Both the position numbers and the translations under genes were made by a program. From Vandiemenella viatica (lineage: Eukaryota; Arthropoda; Insecta; Orthoptera; Morabidae): 64,000 nt of DNA. This document shows, piece by piece, positions 33,230 through 42,284 of the stretch. The stretch spans positions 352,494,932-352,558,931 of the forward strand of contig JARYHS010008074.1 in the NCBI GenBank assembly GCA_031002005.1. Reading direction: 5' to 3'. The notes under the pieces are model-generated. The model saw nothing but the letters and a program-made list of their open reading frames with translations, had not been told where the DNA came from and made no database searches. The first letter of the stretch is position 1. Each line of letters starts with the position of its first letter.

Positions 33230-34115
33230 AATTCAAACTGAAAATGAGTCTGTTTTCTCTTGCCTCTCCAGGTGACACCATGTCATGGTGTGTGCAGCCA
33301 ATGTTTTGAATGTCATACTGCAGTCTTCTTTTTGGGCAGAGATGCATCTTCTATCGATTCTGGTTGCTGTTATATAGCTATGGCCCATAATTCCACTAGA
33401 GAATTCGGTCCACCTGGACAATCGGGATGCCTGATCCATCACGTGTTTCATTGCCCAGGAGATGTGCGCCGCAGTTTCGTGGGGGGCGACAAGTGACTTG
33501 CTCCATCCGCACTAGTGACAGCCATGTGTCTTGTAGTTTAAGCCTTTTGTATTCATTTATATTGTCTGGACATTTGGCAATTTCCAAATCCTCCTTGACC
33601 CTTCTTGGCCACCATTGATCTTTGCACTATCAGGGTGGTGTTTTTTAAGTTTATGGCGTGATTGGTTTTGGCTGCATGCCATGCAATAGCGGACCTCTCG
33701 GTGTTATTGGATGTAAACATGCAAATATGCTAATGCAGCTGTTCCTAATTGTTGAAGTGATGCCTTCTGACAAGGGTTTTAATTTGTTGGCAACATAGTA
33801 GGCAAGTGGCTGAGTCAGAGAGTTGATCACGCTGATATTTAGTGGCAAAGGAACTTCTACTATTTGTATTTCATAGAAACGAGGAGTAGAGGTGTTGTTT
33901 CTCTTTGGTCTAGCTTTGGTTTCTTGTTTGATTTCTGAAGAATTGTTGACAAGAGATTTTTACTTAAGACCTCAGTTTTCATAGAGGGTTTATATCTAGC
34001 AAAACATACATCATGTCTTTCAGAAGACTCGCAACTTTATTGTGGTAATCTTCAGATTTAATCAGTGCCGTTGCATTTTCATTATCTGCTGGCACTAAAA
34101 TAATCTGTCTCAGAT
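33230..34115 (-). pseudogene. Penelope-like element: RT fingers joined to GIY-YIG C-terminus
   Basis: Minus-strand text begins QIILVPADNENATALIKSED, then YHNKVASLLKD (the N-terminal RT block of Penelope proteins), and NSLTQPLAYYVANKLKPLSE. After an abrupt jump near 33730 it reads TERSAIAWHAAKTNHAINLK, then IAKCPDNINEYKRLKLQDTW, the C-terminal half of the GIY-YIG endonuclease. The RT palm and the start of GIY-YIG are missing. Several stops are present. Confidence 0.75.
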
Positions 34116-34920
34116 CAACATTCTTTCAATATGATGGAAAATTTTACACCCAGGTGGAAGGAGCTGCCATGGGTTCTCCACTTTCACCGAGAGCAGTGAA
34201 CATCTTTATGGAGACAGTGGAGAAGGAAGCTAAGGCTACACTTTGTGGAAGACACTTTCATTGTGTGGCCCCATGGATGAAGTGCCCTTGACAAGTTCCT
34301 GGATTATATAAACAAAGCATGTCCTAAAATCAATTTTACCATGGAAGTGTAGGAACAAGTACAGCTGCCATTCCTATATGTGCTAGTAACCAAACGTGAT
34401 GACGGGAACCTTGGACACATGTCGGAAGTTGGTTCATACAAATAGATTTACAGGTTGCATCGCACCATCATCCAACAACAAAAAGAGGTATCCTCACAAC
34501 CTTATGTACAAGTGAGATTAAAGTGTGTGATGCTAAAAGTTTGCTAACAGAGTTAGAGGCACTGCAACACACATTCAGGTCCAATGGCTACCACAACATT
34601 TTTATTTAACAGGCATTGCATACTGCCACGACAGGAAGAGACACCAATTTAGCATCAAATCAACCTAGCTCTCAGGAACGCAAAATAGTAGTCCTACCCT
34701 GTATAAGAGGTATTACTGACAGAATTGGAAAGCTATTTAAACAAGTTGACATAAAACCTGTTTATAAAGCGCACAGCACCGTCTTATCAAGGTTAAGGAC
34801 AAGCTGCCCCTATTACAGTTTGTTGTGGTCTGTGAGATTTCATGCATCTGTGGCCAGGTGTATATAGGAGAGAAATATGTTCTCTATCATCCCGATCAAT
34901 GAAACAATTAATATCATACA
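34105..34920 (+). pseudogene. Penelope-like element: RT palm to GIY-YIG start
   Basis: Plus-strand broken frames read FFQYDGKFYTQVEGAAMGSP (RT palm block), a thumb/linker region with RSNGYHNIF, then VLPCIRGITDRIGKLFKQVD (34691 onward) and CEISCICGQVYIGE near 34833-34874, where the GIY-YIG nuclease begins. It ends soon after. It starts essentially where the minus-strand fragment starts, so the two lie head to head. Confidence 0.75.
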
Positions 34921-35038
34921 AACATGACACAGTTCCAAATACACACACATCAAAGAGATAATAGAAATATCACACCTTAAAACATCACACAACTATTTCC
35001 AATTCAGTGACAAAGACTATATCCAAAATGAAGGTCTA

Positions 35039-35242
35039 ATGAGGGGCTCTGCGGTTTCTGTAATCATGACAAATATTTATGGACCCCATGAAACACCACA
35101 TATTCACAAACAAAATATACTTTACTGGCACAGATATGTAGATGACATTTGTTTGATAGATGAATCTCAACATAGTATCTCCATATTCCATGAAGAAGTT
35201 AATAATATTCACAGTAATATAAAATTTAACATAGAAAAATAA
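35039..35242 (+). pseudogene. RT palm fragment of second Penelope-like element
   Basis: A 67-residue frame includes NILYWHRYVDDICLIDES and FHEEVNNIHSNIKFNIEK. YVDD is the reverse transcriptase catalytic motif. The text continues past the TAA with the YRKPTHTD block. Confidence 0.72.
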
Positions 35243-35593
35243 AAAAACACACTCAACTACCTTGACATAGCAATAACCAAAAAAGGCCCATTACACTCCT
35301 GTAGAATATATAGAAAACCCACACACACTGACAGCATAATACACAACACTTCTAACCATCCAAACAATCACAAACAGGCAGCACTCAGACACATGCTAAG
35401 CAGACTAAATACAATTCCCCTATCTCAGAAATACTGCAGCCAGAAAATATCACTCAAACGATGATCGGTACTCAGAAAAACTTATTGAACAGCACAACAA
35501 CGAAAAAAATACAAATAAACAAATACTATCTAGGATACAACACACCAGCACAATGAACCAAACCAAAAAACAATGGTATACAACAATACACAC

Positions 35594-35822
35594 CAGGGCC
35601 GGATTAAGAAAGCGCGAGGCCCGTAGCAAATATGAAGAAGAGGCCCTTAGCAAATATGAAGAAGAGGCCCTAGATTGTTGCTGTCCGGGGAAAAATTGTG
35701 GAGCTAAAAAAAAAAAAAAAAAAAAAAAAAAAGTCGCCAGCTAGCCTAGGTGCGGAGACCCACTAGGAGGCGCGAGGCCCGTAGTATTTGCTACCTCATG
35801 CTACGTGGTTAATCTGATACTG
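35594..35822 (+). mobile_element. 229-bp hAT MITE with 8-bp target duplication
   Basis: It begins CAGGGCCGGATTAAG and ends GTTAATCTGATACTG, an imperfect inverted match. It is flanked by a perfect 8-bp direct repeat ATACACAC (35586-35593 and 35823-35830), the target-site length of hAT transposases. Inside are two 24-bp direct repeats around AGCAAATATGAAGAAGAGGC and a run of about 29 A (35706 onward). GCGAGGCCCGTAG occurs near both ends. Confidence 0.85.
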
Positions 35823-36003
35823 ATACACACAGATCAGCAATCATATTGAAGAAACAAGGAATACAAATTGCTTAGAGGACAAACAACACACTACACAAGC
35901 ATATGAACTCCAACACTGAAAGTGACCTATATATATATATAAAGATTTGTACCCTAGATAGTAATTGTAATAACACACATGAAAAAACATGCATTTATAG
36001 TCA

Positions 36004-36042
36004 CAGATGATGCCCTACACAACAAGGGCAAAACATGTCTGG
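36004..36042 (+). ncRNA. hammerhead-like motif in Penelope tail (degenerate)
   Basis: CAGATGA (36004-36010) is followed by a perfect 6-bp stem TGCCCT/AGGGCA (36011-36016 with 36025-36030, 8-nt loop) and then AAAC. That is the order of the hammerhead core CUGAUGA-stem II-GAAAC, with one change in the first box and one in the second. Hammerheads are established in Penelope-like terminal repeats. Catalysis by this copy is unlikely. Confidence 0.4.
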
Positions 36043-36094
36043 GGAATAAAATAAAATTCACAAAAACAGTTGATGGAGTTATTTATAAAATTAT

Positions 36095-36240
36095 ACTGAA
36101 CCCAGTTTCCCAGGGTTTTCACTAAATCACTCTAGCTTAATGCAGGATGGTTCCTTCAAAAGGCCATGGCTGACTTTCGTTCATTTTCTTAGCCAACATC
36201 ATCTCCCAACATTGATGAGCTGTAAAACCTGAAGAAAATT
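36095..36240 (+). repeat. SINE fragment (body only)
   Basis: CCCAGGGTTTTCACTAAATC, then TTCAAAAGGCCATGGCTGAC, matches the body of the SINE at 10508. The tRNA-like head is absent. Confidence 0.65.
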
Positions 36241-36384
36241 CACAGAATTTCTTTTCATGCCTGGGTCTTACCTAAAAAGTAGATGCATGAGCACTGATTA
36301 ATTCCACCCTTTTAAGTTGTATCTTTTCCAGACTGATTTGGATTAATGGATGGAAGATAATACATGCTAATCGTCATACAAATT

Positions 36385-36560
36385 ATAATCAAGGTTCTGC
36401 ACTCACATTGGGATGACACAGGTTCAAATTTACATCCAGATTACAGTTTCCCATGGTTTCCTGAAATTATTCCAGGGAAATTCCTGGATGGTTCTTTTTC
36501 CTTTCCTGCTTATGACATCAATGTTGATGAAGCATAAAGCCATATGGAAATGAACTATAT
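36385..36560 (+). repeat. SINE copy, diverged
   Basis: A box-B-like CAGGTTCAAATTTACATCC at 36419 is followed by CCCATGGTTTCCTG and further body blocks of the same SINE family. It begins about 150 bp after the previous fragment. Confidence 0.6.
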
Positions 36561-37100
36561 GATCAAGGTTTCTGGAGTGGAATAATGAACAACAAAAGAA
36601 AATAAGAGCTTTTATGAATAGATTAGTAACAGAAATATTTTGTTGTGATAGATATTAGGCAGGCCCACAACCACACCAATAGTAAAAACACAAAGCTGTC
36701 TTGTATATCTTGAATTGTCTCATAATTAAGAACAAAATCAGAAACAGAGTTCCCGAGTATAGCTTACTAGAGAACTGACGGATTATTGACACATTTACGT
36801 AGTAACGACATTCATTTTGAAGGAAAAAAACACACACACAAATGGGAAAATGGAAACTAATCTCAAGTCCCACTGAAAAGTTCAGAGAGTAAAAGAGGTA
36901 ACATACAGAAAATGAAATGCACTGAACAGAAAAAAAAATGAAAAACCTTGATATTGACAAGGTGTAAAGCACAAAGCCTGTGCACAACATTGGTATTTCT
37001 ACCCAAAAAGTAATAGTACTTTCTGATCTGATAGCCAAAGCCATAATGAATCTCAGTTCCAGTAATGATGAGGTTAGGACAGTACCATTTGTATGTAAGA
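36561..37100. other. intergenic, unassigned
   Basis: The 129-residue minus-strand frame at 36655-37044 is hydrophobic and low in complexity (AT-rich antisense). I do not accept it as a gene and see nothing else. Confidence 0.4.
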
Positions 37101-37199
37101 GGTGAGAGAGTAAAAACAGATGACCAATGGAGTACTGGTTACAGATCCATGGTAAGACAAATTGTAAATATAAAAGAAGTGAAGTTGATGAAATGAAGG

Positions 37200-37680
37200 C
37201 AGAATTGCAGAAGAGACAGGTAAAAGGTAAAAATGATGACTAGCCTATATGTCAAAGCAAATTATCAGACTTTCATTAGTGAACTGCAGAAGTATAATGA
37301 ACAAAGAAACAGAATTTGACAACTCACTAGAGATACACAAATCATAGAATGCTGTGAGAGTAGTATCTTGGTTAAAAGTAGTAGTACTAGGCAAATAGGT
37401 TTTCCTGGAGGCTCAAAGAGAGTATCACAAAGATAGAGGAGTAGTTGCTAAGGAGTACTACAACAATTCACTGGTATCCATAGATAAAATTCATGGGTTA
37501 TAAGGATAGAGAAATCTGGGGAAATGTAAAAGAAAATGGAGAATCTATGATACTTAACATAGTACAAGAATAAATTATCAAGAGAAGGCCATCCTGAAGA
37601 AAAGATAAGTCATAATTGGTGGGTACTTAAATTTACCATGTTTGGAATGAGAAATAAATATAAATAGTACAAAGGAATAA
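37200..37680 (+). pseudogene. decayed non-LTR endonuclease fragment
   Basis: Plus-strand text such as GVVAKEYYNNSLVSIDKIHG near 37439 and VIIGGYLNLPCLE near 37612 resembles endonuclease blocks (family text GGDLNLP, with Asp changed to Tyr). Stops are frequent. The assignment is tentative. Confidence 0.4.
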
Positions 37681-37829
37681 AAATTTTAAAACATCTTACA
37701 GGATTATAGAGGCTTTTACCATGTGCAAGGTAAAGAATAAGGGGCTGAACCAAGTTGGATAGCATGCTAATAACTGTATGGGACTTATTTAGTTATTGTA
37801 TGATATTTCACAAGATTTATCAAAGATGA

Positions 37830-38099
37830 ACATATCACAAGCTTGTACAATTTTATTTGTCTAGCTCTAGTGTTTGTATCCAATTAACTGCACTGAATGT
37901 CGCTTCATGTATTTCCGCAACTGTTCCTTTGTATACTCAAAAAGGACAGTCAGAAATGACATGCTGGATTGTCTGTGTGGTTGCTCCACAGTTGCAATTT
38001 GCAGAGTCTACCCAGCCTCATTTGTGTAACAAGTAGCCGCATCTGCCTTCTCCTGTTCGAATCCGATTGATGATTCTCCATACCCATCTGGGGAGATCA
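37830..38099 (-). pseudogene. Jockey-type RT C-terminal cysteine motif
   Basis: The minus strand reads RIINRIRTGEGRCGYLLHKW, then GWVDSANCNCGATTQTIQHV with ISDCPF, the terminal Cys-His region common in Jockey-type non-LTR elements. It continues on the other side of the SINE at 38308. Confidence 0.72.
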
Positions 38100-38100
38100 A

Positions 38101-38299
38101 TTTTTTTTACATATGGCTTTACGCCTCGTCGATGTCGAGATAATTAGAGGCGGGATGGGACGGGGGACAAGGAACGGGAAGGAATTCGGCCGTGGCCTTT
38201 TTGAAGGAAGCATCCCAGCATTCGCCTGGAGTGATTTGGGGAAACCATGGAAAACCCAAATCGGGATGCCGGGACGGAGGGTGGGGGGGGGGAGGGGGA
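38101..38299 (-). repeat. SINE insertion with 8-bp target duplication
   Basis: Minus-oriented copy. The poly(A) appears as TTTTTTTT at 38101, the body shows AAAAGGCCACGGCCG in reverse, and the 5' end is cut within a G-rich run. GAGATCAA occurs at 38093-38100 and 38300-38307, the duplication from LINE-mediated insertion into the Jockey-type pseudogene. Confidence 0.82.
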
Positions 38300-38307
38300 G
38301 AGATCAA

Positions 38308-38780
38308 ATCCTTGTAACTGTACTGAAGGGTCTGCAACTAGATTTTTACTGGTTACTGATGATTGCTACCACTGAGCTATTCACAGCTTGTTGATGTTGA
38401 AAGAGGACTCTGAAAGATTGATTGCTGTGCACCACAGCAGTTTCCTCGATTTCAAGCTTTGGTGTTTTGGATGAACAGGCAGCTGAGGTTTCTTCAGAAT
38501 GTTTCTTCCACACCTTCAGGAGGGCTTCTGATTTTCTTAGTGCTGGAGGTGGATTGTTTACATAACTCTGGAAGCCATACCGTGTTTGTAATCTGAATGC
38601 ATAGCATAATTATCAGCACTGCCTGATTGAGTTTTAAATCTACCTTCTTCATCTGGGCACCAATGATCCATGTCACACAGCAGTATTAAGCAACAGAATA
38701 TCACAGAGCTAAGGCTGTAAATCTTGGGATATGAGCACTGGCTTCCAATGAAGTACATGCAAGCTTTTGAAGAATATTAT
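38308..38780 (-). pseudogene. Jockey-type RT C-terminal fragment
   Basis: The minus strand reads MKKVDLKLNQAVLIIMLCIQ, then NTVWLPELC, matching the VDLQLN...TGCL...LPVLSGI region after the RT in Jockey-like elements, followed by further worn text. It is the upstream part of the fragment at 37830-38099. Confidence 0.65.
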
Positions 38781-39961
38781 TTCTTCTTTTGACTTAAGCA
38801 GCCATGTTTTAGAGATGCTGCTCGAAAGTACTGTGTGGTATCATGGAATAAATAAATAATAACAAAATTGTGATAGATAATAAAGACTGATAAGTAATGG
38901 ATGACATAATTGATTAGACATTTCATGTAAAGATAGAGTATGACATAAGGATTGACAAGATGATATGGTTTATTACCCAATTATGTTTGGATCATGCCTG
39001 ACCTGTTCATCTGTAATAGAATGAGAAATCTGTGGAGGTGGAACGCAGTAGGATGGCGTAGGCACATGGATTCAGAGTCAATGCCATGTCCCAATTCAAG
39101 GCTATCATGTTTGGCAAGTGGTTGTTTATTTCTCTATACTTATTTTGCTATAGAGCATGTTTTATTTCATAGTAATATGTAGGGAAATAAATAAATATAT
39201 ACTTTATAAAGAAAATTATATGTGAAGATAAAACAAACAATGAAATTATAAAAATCAGGTTTTTAATTATTATAATGAGATAAAAAAATGTTAGTATGCT
39301 AATAATACTGGCAACTTAAAATCTTTTCTGGTAACATTCTGATGACAATAACAGGTAACTGCAATCACTTCTTATATTACACTAACTACTAAACTTTCAA
39401 AGTTCATAGACTGAAAATAAGATCATATCTTGTTTTCAGTGCTTAACAGCAATTACATTGTCACCATTATCCAAAGTTCATATTAATAAAGTACTCTCAG
39501 ACTTTCCACCTGTGTCAAGATGTTATGAGAGAGACAATTTCTATACAATACATTCTTTTTCAATTGATCCCAATATAAGAGACTGGCTCTGTGGGATGTG
39601 GAAAGTTGTCAATTCTGCCCTCATTTTCACCAACTGAAGTCTCACAGACATAGTATAATGCCATTGTTAATCCAATTGTTTGAAAATGAGATCAGAGATT
39701 GTGTTCCTCGAAACATCCTAATAGAATGAAATTTTGATGCAGCTGGAAGTCCTAGTGTATTTTATTAATTTACAATGGTGTAAAACATTTCAGTTTCAAA
39801 TAACAGTTCATATGTCAAAAAGTACAAGTTAAGAAATAAATGTTATTTTTGGCAATGGTAATATGCACAGCATTCTTGAATGATGAATTATTTTGTTTAT
39901 ATTGGAAATGAAGCTACATTTTCAACCAGTAAATGCCAGAAGTAACCAAATTCTTGAGGTA
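38781..39961 (-). promoter_or_regulatory. MTHFD2 3' flank with candidate poly(A) signal
   Basis: An AATAAA on the minus strand (plus TTTATT at 39761-39766) lies about 200 bp after the MTHFD2 stop. The rest is AT-rich with no recognised feature. Confidence 0.45.
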
Positions 39962-40131
39962 TTATGGTGTCAACTGTGATGCACTCTTTTGTACTACTGC
40001 TCCAGGTTCGAGTATATTGTACACCACATCCTTCTTGGCTGCCAAGACTGTATTCTTCATTAGCATAGCTACAGTCATTGGACCTACACCACCTGGTACT
40101 GGTGTAATATATCCAGCTACCTCACTTACAC
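39962..40131 (-). CDS. MTHFD2: MTHFD2/Nmdmc last coding exon
   Basis: On the minus strand, after a CCCCAG acceptor, the exon reads [20 protein letters not shown], then [16 protein letters not shown], and ends at TAA (plus 39962-39964). PGGVGPMT is the signature of the bifunctional methylenetetrahydrofolate dehydrogenase/cyclohydrolase family. The enzyme oxidises methylene-THF to methenyl-THF (NAD-dependent in the MTHFD2/Nmdmc branch) and hydrolyses it to 10-formyl-THF in mitochondria. The exon starts with two bases that complete a Gly codon from 52324. The C-terminal 20 residues are variable, as usual. No lesion seen. Confidence 0.92.
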
Positions 40132-40249
40132 CTGGGGGAAAAAAGAAGAAAAAAATATTGCTACAAAAAAAACTGCACTTTCCACTCTCTCTATGTTTGA
40201 TTGACTAGTACTCTTGCTAAAATTAAAATTTGAGATTTCAAGAAGGCTT

Positions 40250-41754
40250 CAAAATTCCAGTGGCAGCAATATACCAATCTGGCAAAACAACTTCCTGGAA
40301 ACCTCATATCCCTTCACAATATACTCATGTTATCATTCCCACAAGTAATTCCATTTGTACAGCAGATTCTACAGCAATCGGTTAATTCCAGCAGCTGGCA
40401 TGCACAGAAACATTTACGTAAGTTGTCCAAATTGCTGAAATCCCATTTTGCATTGTGGAAGTTTCTTTCCTGCCAGCCAATGGTCAACCAATCAAAACTG
40501 CAGCCTCCCAATTTCCTCAAAACCATCCATTGCCCAGCTCCTCAACATACCTCAATCTCCCCTTTAAAACCTCACATACATACACCTCACTCTCTGCACT
40601 CAAGCCCTACTCCCAAGCCTAAACTGTCAGTTGTAAACCTGTCCTCTTCACCACTATCTGAATCCTAACTCTCCATACTCTCCAAAAGACTCACCTTTTC
40701 ACCTACCCCTATATTTGACCATGCCAGCCTAGTCAGTGACTCTCTATTATTCTGCCATACCCTCTGCTAGTGGTATCACTTTGTAACTCATGGCTGAGAA
40801 CAGGAGCCTCAGGACCGTCTGGAACCCAGTCTTCTGAAATTCAAACTATCATCCACACATGATCCTACCCAGAACCATCAACTCCAAATTTTCAAGGATT
40901 TCCTCCTGCCCACTAGTTTGGCTTCTTCCACTTTCCTTAAATCCTTGGCAAACACCAGTAATCTTAGGTCAGGTGAAACAACTCTCTACCAACCCAGATC
41001 TCATCATCCTTACTGCTGACAAAGGTTCAGCCACAGTAGTCATGAATTGGAGTGACTACGTGGCTGAAGTTCTACACCAGTTATCAGACACCAGCATTTA
41101 CTGCCACCTATCCAAAGATCCGACACCTGCTGTCAATAAGAAAATACAGGAATGTGTACAGTTCAGTGGGCACAACCAAAATTTTACCCCACAAACATTT
41201 AACTTCTTAAGCCTAGCAATCCAGAACACCCTATTGTTGCAGCTTACGGATTGCCTACTGATCGCATCTCTGCCTTGGTTGACCAATAACCTATAATCTT
41301 CCAGCTCCCCTCACATATCTAAGACACTCAACACTTTCTCTTCCAGCTTTCTACTAGACCCACACCTCTTCCTTCCAACTCTATACTGGTAATAATTGAC
41401 ATCACGTCCTCATACACAAACATTCCACACTGGCGTGGCCTCAGAGCCATGGAACATTTTCTGAATCAGTACCCACCTAACAGCCTCCCTATAAAATCCT
41501 TTTTCATCAAATTGGCCCATCTGATTCTCAACAACTCCTTCGAAGGCAACATCTATCACCAAACCTGTGGCACTGCCATTGGCACCTGCATAGCCCCCTC
41601 TTATGCTAACCTGTTCATGGGCCATTTGGAACAGACATTTCTGGAGGCAATCCCTCTCAAACCCCACATCTCACTTAGATTCATAGATATCTTTATGATT
41701 TGGACCTATGGTGAAAACGACCTTCTAAGTTTCCTGATCCATCTTGATACCTTT
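40250..41754 (+). pseudogene. Penelope-like element, 5' portion to RT palm
   Basis: Plus-strand frames read LIILTADKGSATVVMNWSDY (41007 onward), the N-terminal Penelope RT block, then a region with IDITSSYTNIPHW (frameshifted near 41395-41430). From 41449 follow IYHQTCGTAIGTCIAPSYAN, LFMGHLEQTF and RFIDIFMIWTYGE, where the catalytic RFIDD has lost one Asp codon. The part before 40850 is non-diagnostic. The text stops at the Gypsy insertion and continues in the same frame at 46966. Confidence 0.75.
41750..41754. repeat. Gypsy target-site duplication, left (CCTTT)
   Basis: CCTTT precedes the 5' LTR and recurs at 46961-46965 after the 3' LTR. Removing the element and one copy leaves the Penelope frame continuous (DTF then NMLKFTW). 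Confidence 0.88.
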
Positions 41755-42249
41755 TCTGGTATCCCGTCCTGATATTGCGGCATGCCCGGTAGGTGGCATG
41801 GAAATCGACATAGTATAGACGGCGCTGGCATCAGGCCAACCAGCGCCACCGCAGCACAGTTTCCGCCACGGCCAATCAGAGCCGACCCGGCTCGGATATA
41901 AATAAGCCAGCGCAGCTCCATTCATCCAGTTCGTTGTTCGCTGCGCTTTCAGTCGTGTCTCCGTCAACTGTGCTTCGTCTCTTGGACTCTCGACAGTGTT
42001 TTGTCTCGGCTATGTCTACGGTACTCTCTCTCGGACTCAGTGAATCGCTTCTTGGACTCGTGACTGTGCTTGTTCTCGGTGACGTTCGGTACGCTCTCTT
42101 CGGACTCTGTAAACCTCACGTCGGATACAACCAGTGCACGTCTTTGGATTCCGTTCGGCCTGCTCCTTGGACTTGTTCGGGTTCTTCGTGACCATCTTCT
42201 GCGGACTGCCCCTCCGCCGTTCGACGTCGGCCGCCGCACGGACATAGCA
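41755..42249 (+). repeat. Gypsy 5' LTR (495 bp)
   Basis: It begins TCTGGTATCCCGTCC and ends CGGACATAGCA. A TATA-like GATATAAATAAG lies near 41894. It contains about 62 bp (approximately 42099-42160) that the 3' LTR lacks. Confidence 0.9.
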
Positions 42250-42284
42250 ATTGGCGACGAGGAAAAAGGTTATCAGCTGGCATC

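Larger units (their letters stand above)
34925..36065 (+). mobile_element. second Penelope-like element, split by a hAT MITE
   Basis: Plus-strand text reads NYFQFSDKDYIQNEGL (about 34992), GSAVSVIMTNIY, then the catalytic motif YWHRYVDDICLIDES (35128) with both Asp kept, and YRKPTHTDSIIHNTSNHPNN (35310 onward), typical of Penelope/Poseidon-type RT. A 229-bp hAT MITE interrupts it at 35594. The 3' non-coding tail to about 36065 holds a hammerhead-like motif. Stops make it a pseudogene, and it is from a different lineage than the preceding pair. Confidence 0.7.

Noticed and set aside
36655..37044. 129-residue hydrophobic minus-strand frame resembling a membrane protein
   Set aside because: Phe/Ile/Leu/Tyr-rich translation of the complement of A-rich sequence; no motif, no splice context.
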